NCBI GenBank assembly: GCA_009782775.1
Contig: WRIL01000014.1
Location: 1-56,696, forward strand
DNA length: 56,696 nucleotides
Reading direction: 5' to 3'
Source: Desulfovibrionaceae bacterium
GTDB lineage: Bacteria > Desulfobacterota > Desulfovibrionia > Desulfovibrionales > Desulfovibrionaceae
Of the stretch, positions 54,954-56,696 are shown piece by piece; the stretch's first letter is position 1; every line of letters starts with the position of its first letter. The position numbers and the translations under genes were made by a program. The notes under the pieces are model-generated. The model worked only from the letters and a program-made list of their open reading frames with translations. It made no database searches and was not told the origin of the DNA.

Positions 54954-54972
54954 GTTCGTAATGGATTGGTCA

Positions 54973-55002
54973 TTGACAAACCAGGCGTCCGGCTGGTAAC
55001 AT
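54973..55002 (+). promoter_or_regulatory. sigma-70 promoter of rpsT
   Basis: TTGACA (54973-54978), 18 bases, TAACAT (54997-55002), about 46 bases before the rpsT start codon. Confidence 0.55.
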
Positions 55003-55048
55003 AACAAGTTTGTAATAATGCTCTAAAATCGTGCCATGGGAGGAAAAC

Positions 55049-55336
55049 GTGGCTAATCATAGATCCGCCATCAAGCGCCATCAGCAGAGCCTCAAAAGGG
55101 CCGCCCGCAACCGCGCCGTCCGCAGCCGCATCCGGCATGCGGTGAAAAAAGTTCGCGCCGCCCTCCAGTCCGATAACCGAGAGCTGGCCGCCGAGGCCCT
55201 GCTTCAGGCTGCCTCCGCGCTGGATAGGGCCTCCACCAAGGGTGTCATCCACTGGAAAAACGCCGCCCGCAAGGTTTCCCGCCTGGCCAAGGCGGTCAAC
55301 GCCACGGCGCCGGCCCAAGAAAGCGTCCAGGCCTAA
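55049..55336 (+). CDS. rpsT: 30S ribosomal protein S20
   Basis: A 95-residue basic protein of the small subunit with the S20 N-terminus (translated M)[13 protein letters not shown] and helical body, including [26 protein letters not shown]. The start is GTG 55049 with GGAGG at 55039-55043 and a five-base spacer; the frame open upstream passes through that site. S20 genes are often autoregulated through a weak start codon, which fits a GTG here. It has its own promoter and is transcribed alone or with the following glycosyltransferase. Confidence 0.95.
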   Translation: MANHRSAIKRHQQSLKRAARNRAVRSRIRHAVKKVRAALQSDNRELAAEALLQAASALDRASTKGVIHWKNAARKVSRLAKAVNATAPAQESVQA

Positions 55337-55392
55337 AACGCCGGAACATTCTTTTATCCCTGCCTCCGGCCTGTACCCAGGGGCGTTTCCGT

Positions 55393-56541
55393 ATGCGTAA
55401 ACTCCGCGTTCTTCAGGTGGTCAACGTTCGCTGGTTCAACGCCACGGCTTGGTATGCCCTTTATTTGTCCCGTATGCTCCAGGAAGCCGGACACGAGGTG
55501 CTGGTTCTGGGGCTGGAGAATACGGGCAGCCTGGCCAAGGCCGCGGAGTGGGGGCTGAAGACCGCGTCCCTGCCTCTGAATAGTTACCGGCCCTGGGATA
55601 TGCTGGCGGCATGGCGGTCCTTGCGCCGGCTTATCCGTGATTATAAACCGAACCTGGTCAACTGCCACCGGGGCGAGGGCTTTGTCCTGTTCTGCCTGCT
55701 GCGCATTTTTGATGGTGGTTTCGCCTTGGTGCGCACCCGCGGCGATCAGCGCCTCCCACGGAACAATCTCTTCAACCGCCTGCTGTACACCCGCGCCGCC
55801 GATGCGCTTATTGCCTCCAACAGCCGGATTGCCGGCATTTTCTTGAAGAAATTCGCGGCAAACCCGGAGCGGGTGTTTACCGTCCTGGGCGGGGTGGATA
55901 CCGATGTTTTTTACCCGGATCAAGAGGCCGGGCTGGCCGTGCGGGACGCTCTTGGCTATGGGCCGGAAGATTTTGTGGTAGGCCTTCTGGGCCGTCTGGA
56001 CCCGGTCAAGGGACATAAAGTTCTCATTCAGGCCTTGGGGCTGTTGCGGGTTCGGCATCCGGATCGCTTTAATGTACGCCTGCTCTGCCTGGGCCCCCCG
56101 TCTGAATTGAAGGAAAAGGATATCTTGCGCTTGGCCGAAGAAGCCGGTTTGGCCGGACGGGTGCAGGCCACCGGCTGGGTGTCGGATGTGCGCGCCCATA
56201 TTAATGCCTTGGATTTGGGGGTGCTGTCCTCGGTTTCGTCCGAGGCCATAGCCAGGGCCGCCTTGGAAATCATGGCCTGTGACGTGCCTTTGCTGAGTTG
56301 CGATATCGGGGTCATGCCCGACATCCTGCCGCCGGAAGTCCTGGTTCCCCCGGGTGACGCCCCGGCTCTTAGCCTGGCCCTGGAGCGCTGCTGGCCGGAT
56401 CCCCGGGATTCTCGGCAAGCCCTGCAAGTCTTGGAAAACATGCGTCTGGCCGGGCGTGAGGCCCTAAAAGAATTGCGGGCCGGAGATTTTCTGGAACAGA
56501 GCCTACGCGCCTATGCCGTGGCCCTGTCGTCACGGAATTGA
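55393..56541 (+). CDS. GT4-family glycosyltransferase
   Basis: A 382-residue GT-B enzyme, probably in lipopolysaccharide or surface-glycan synthesis. N-terminal acceptor half: VLQVVNVRWFNATAWYALYLSRML and NLVNCHRGEG. C-terminal half: VVGLLGRLDPVKGHKVLIQAL, then VLSSVSSEAIARAALEIMACDVPLL with the donor-binding E-x7-E, and LVPPGD. It follows rpsT by 56 bases; AGGGG about ten bases upstream is a weak ribosome site. No neighbour reveals its acceptor. Confidence 0.88.
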   Translation: MRKLRVLQVVNVRWFNATAWYALYLSRMLQEAGHEVLVLGLENTGSLAKAAEWGLKTASLPLNSYRPWDMLAAWRSLRRLIRDYKPNLVNCHRGEGFVLFCLLRIFDGGFALVRTRGDQRLPRNNLFNRLLYTRAADALIASNSRIAGIFLKKFAANPERVFTVLGGVDTDVFYPDQEAGLAVRDALGYGPEDFVVGLLGRLDPVKGHKVLIQALGLLRVRHPDRFNVRLLCLGPPSELKEKDILRLAEEAGLAGRVQATGWVSDVRAHINALDLGVLSSVSSEAIARAALEIMACDVPLLSCDIGVMPDILPPEVLVPPGDAPALSLALERCWPDPRDSRQALQVLENMRLAGREALKELRAGDFLEQSLRAYAVALSSRN

Positions 56542-56573
56542 AAAAATATCTTTATAAAAAAATCAAAAACAGA

Positions 56574-56642
56574 TTGACCTGAAATTTTGTACGTATTATA
56601 TTGTCCGTCTGCGCCTTGGAAAAGGCCCCCGGCTTGCCGGGG
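56574..56642 (+). promoter_or_regulatory. promoter and GC hairpin leader for the gene beginning at the window edge
   Basis: TTGACC (56574-56579), 17 bases, TATATT (56597-56602) form a near-consensus sigma-70 promoter in AT-rich DNA. About 20 bases after the predicted start lies a strong hairpin, CCCCGG (56627-56632), CTTG, CCGGGG (56637-56642), followed by TTT. An ATG occupies the last three bases (56694-56696), preceded by AGAGCAGAG, and is likely the start of the next gene, with a leader of about 85 bases. The hairpin could be an attenuator or a 5' stabiliser. Confidence 0.55.
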
Positions 56643-56696
56643 TTTCATGTTCTTTCACAATGGAATAGCGAGTCGGGTATAAAAAGAGCAGAGATG

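Overview
The window reads as a chromosomal segment from a GC-rich Deltaproteobacterium (Desulfobacterota), most likely a Desulfovibrionaceae-type anaerobe. This is inferred from the gene order thrS-infC-rpmI-rplT-pheS-pheT-merR-rpe-tkt, a flavin-dependent ThyX, a HypC hydrogenase maturation factor, the Desulfovibrio-like form of Adk, and a high density of multidomain histidine kinases and diguanylate cyclases. No rRNA, insertion sequence, prophage or CRISPR array was seen.

Layout. 1-1.5 kb: the first codons of an exported protein on the minus strand, an AT-rich intergenic region, then class II aldolase (fba). 1.5-11.5 kb: tRNA-Val, a tandem-hairpin terminator or attenuator, then a long plus-strand run of translation genes (thrS without a TGS domain, infC with a probable AUA start, rpmI, rplT, pheS, pheT) passing into a MerR regulator, rpe and tkt. 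11.5-18.1 kb: a minus-strand LpoA-like lipoprotein and membrane diguanylate cyclase pair faces a plus-strand pair made of a tandem PII-like protein and a DUF1538 membrane protein, each pair with its own promoter. 18.1-30.6 kb: housekeeping genes (tilS, hslU, degP, a YdjM-like hydrolase, psd-pssA phospholipid synthesis, nagZ, a glycosyltransferase, rlmE, yebC, an NFACT protein, dksA). 30.8-35 kb: tRNA-Gly and tRNA-Cys with their own promoters, a lower-GC PAP2 phosphatase, a fused lysophospholipid transporter/acyltransferase, a small lipoprotein and an unannotated 58-residue Cys-containing protein. 35-43.7 kb: a dCache hybrid kinase, a YitT-type membrane protein, and a minus-strand run of glycosyltransferase-hypC-trmH-ruvA-ruvB-thyX.

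43.7-54.2 kb is a dense signalling cluster and the most unusual part of the window. A gene with a receiver-like domain and a GAF-like domain sits behind a near-consensus sigma-54 promoter. It is followed by a large hybrid kinase. Opposing these is a tight four-gene minus-strand unit: a coiled-coil protein, an inner-membrane-anchored roadblock-like/BON/OmpA protein, a Rab/Ras-like small GTPase and a diguanylate cyclase. Diverging from it is a soluble kinase carrying an HPt domain but no receiver. I infer a GTPase-controlled envelope module coupled to c-di-GMP and phosphorelay signalling. The end of the window returns to housekeeping genes (adk, rpsT), a GT4 glycosyltransferase, and a strong promoter with a GC hairpin leading to a start codon at the very last bases.

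Genes are closely packed: several co-directional neighbours overlap by 1-8 bases, and four convergent pairs run into each other at or across their stop codons.
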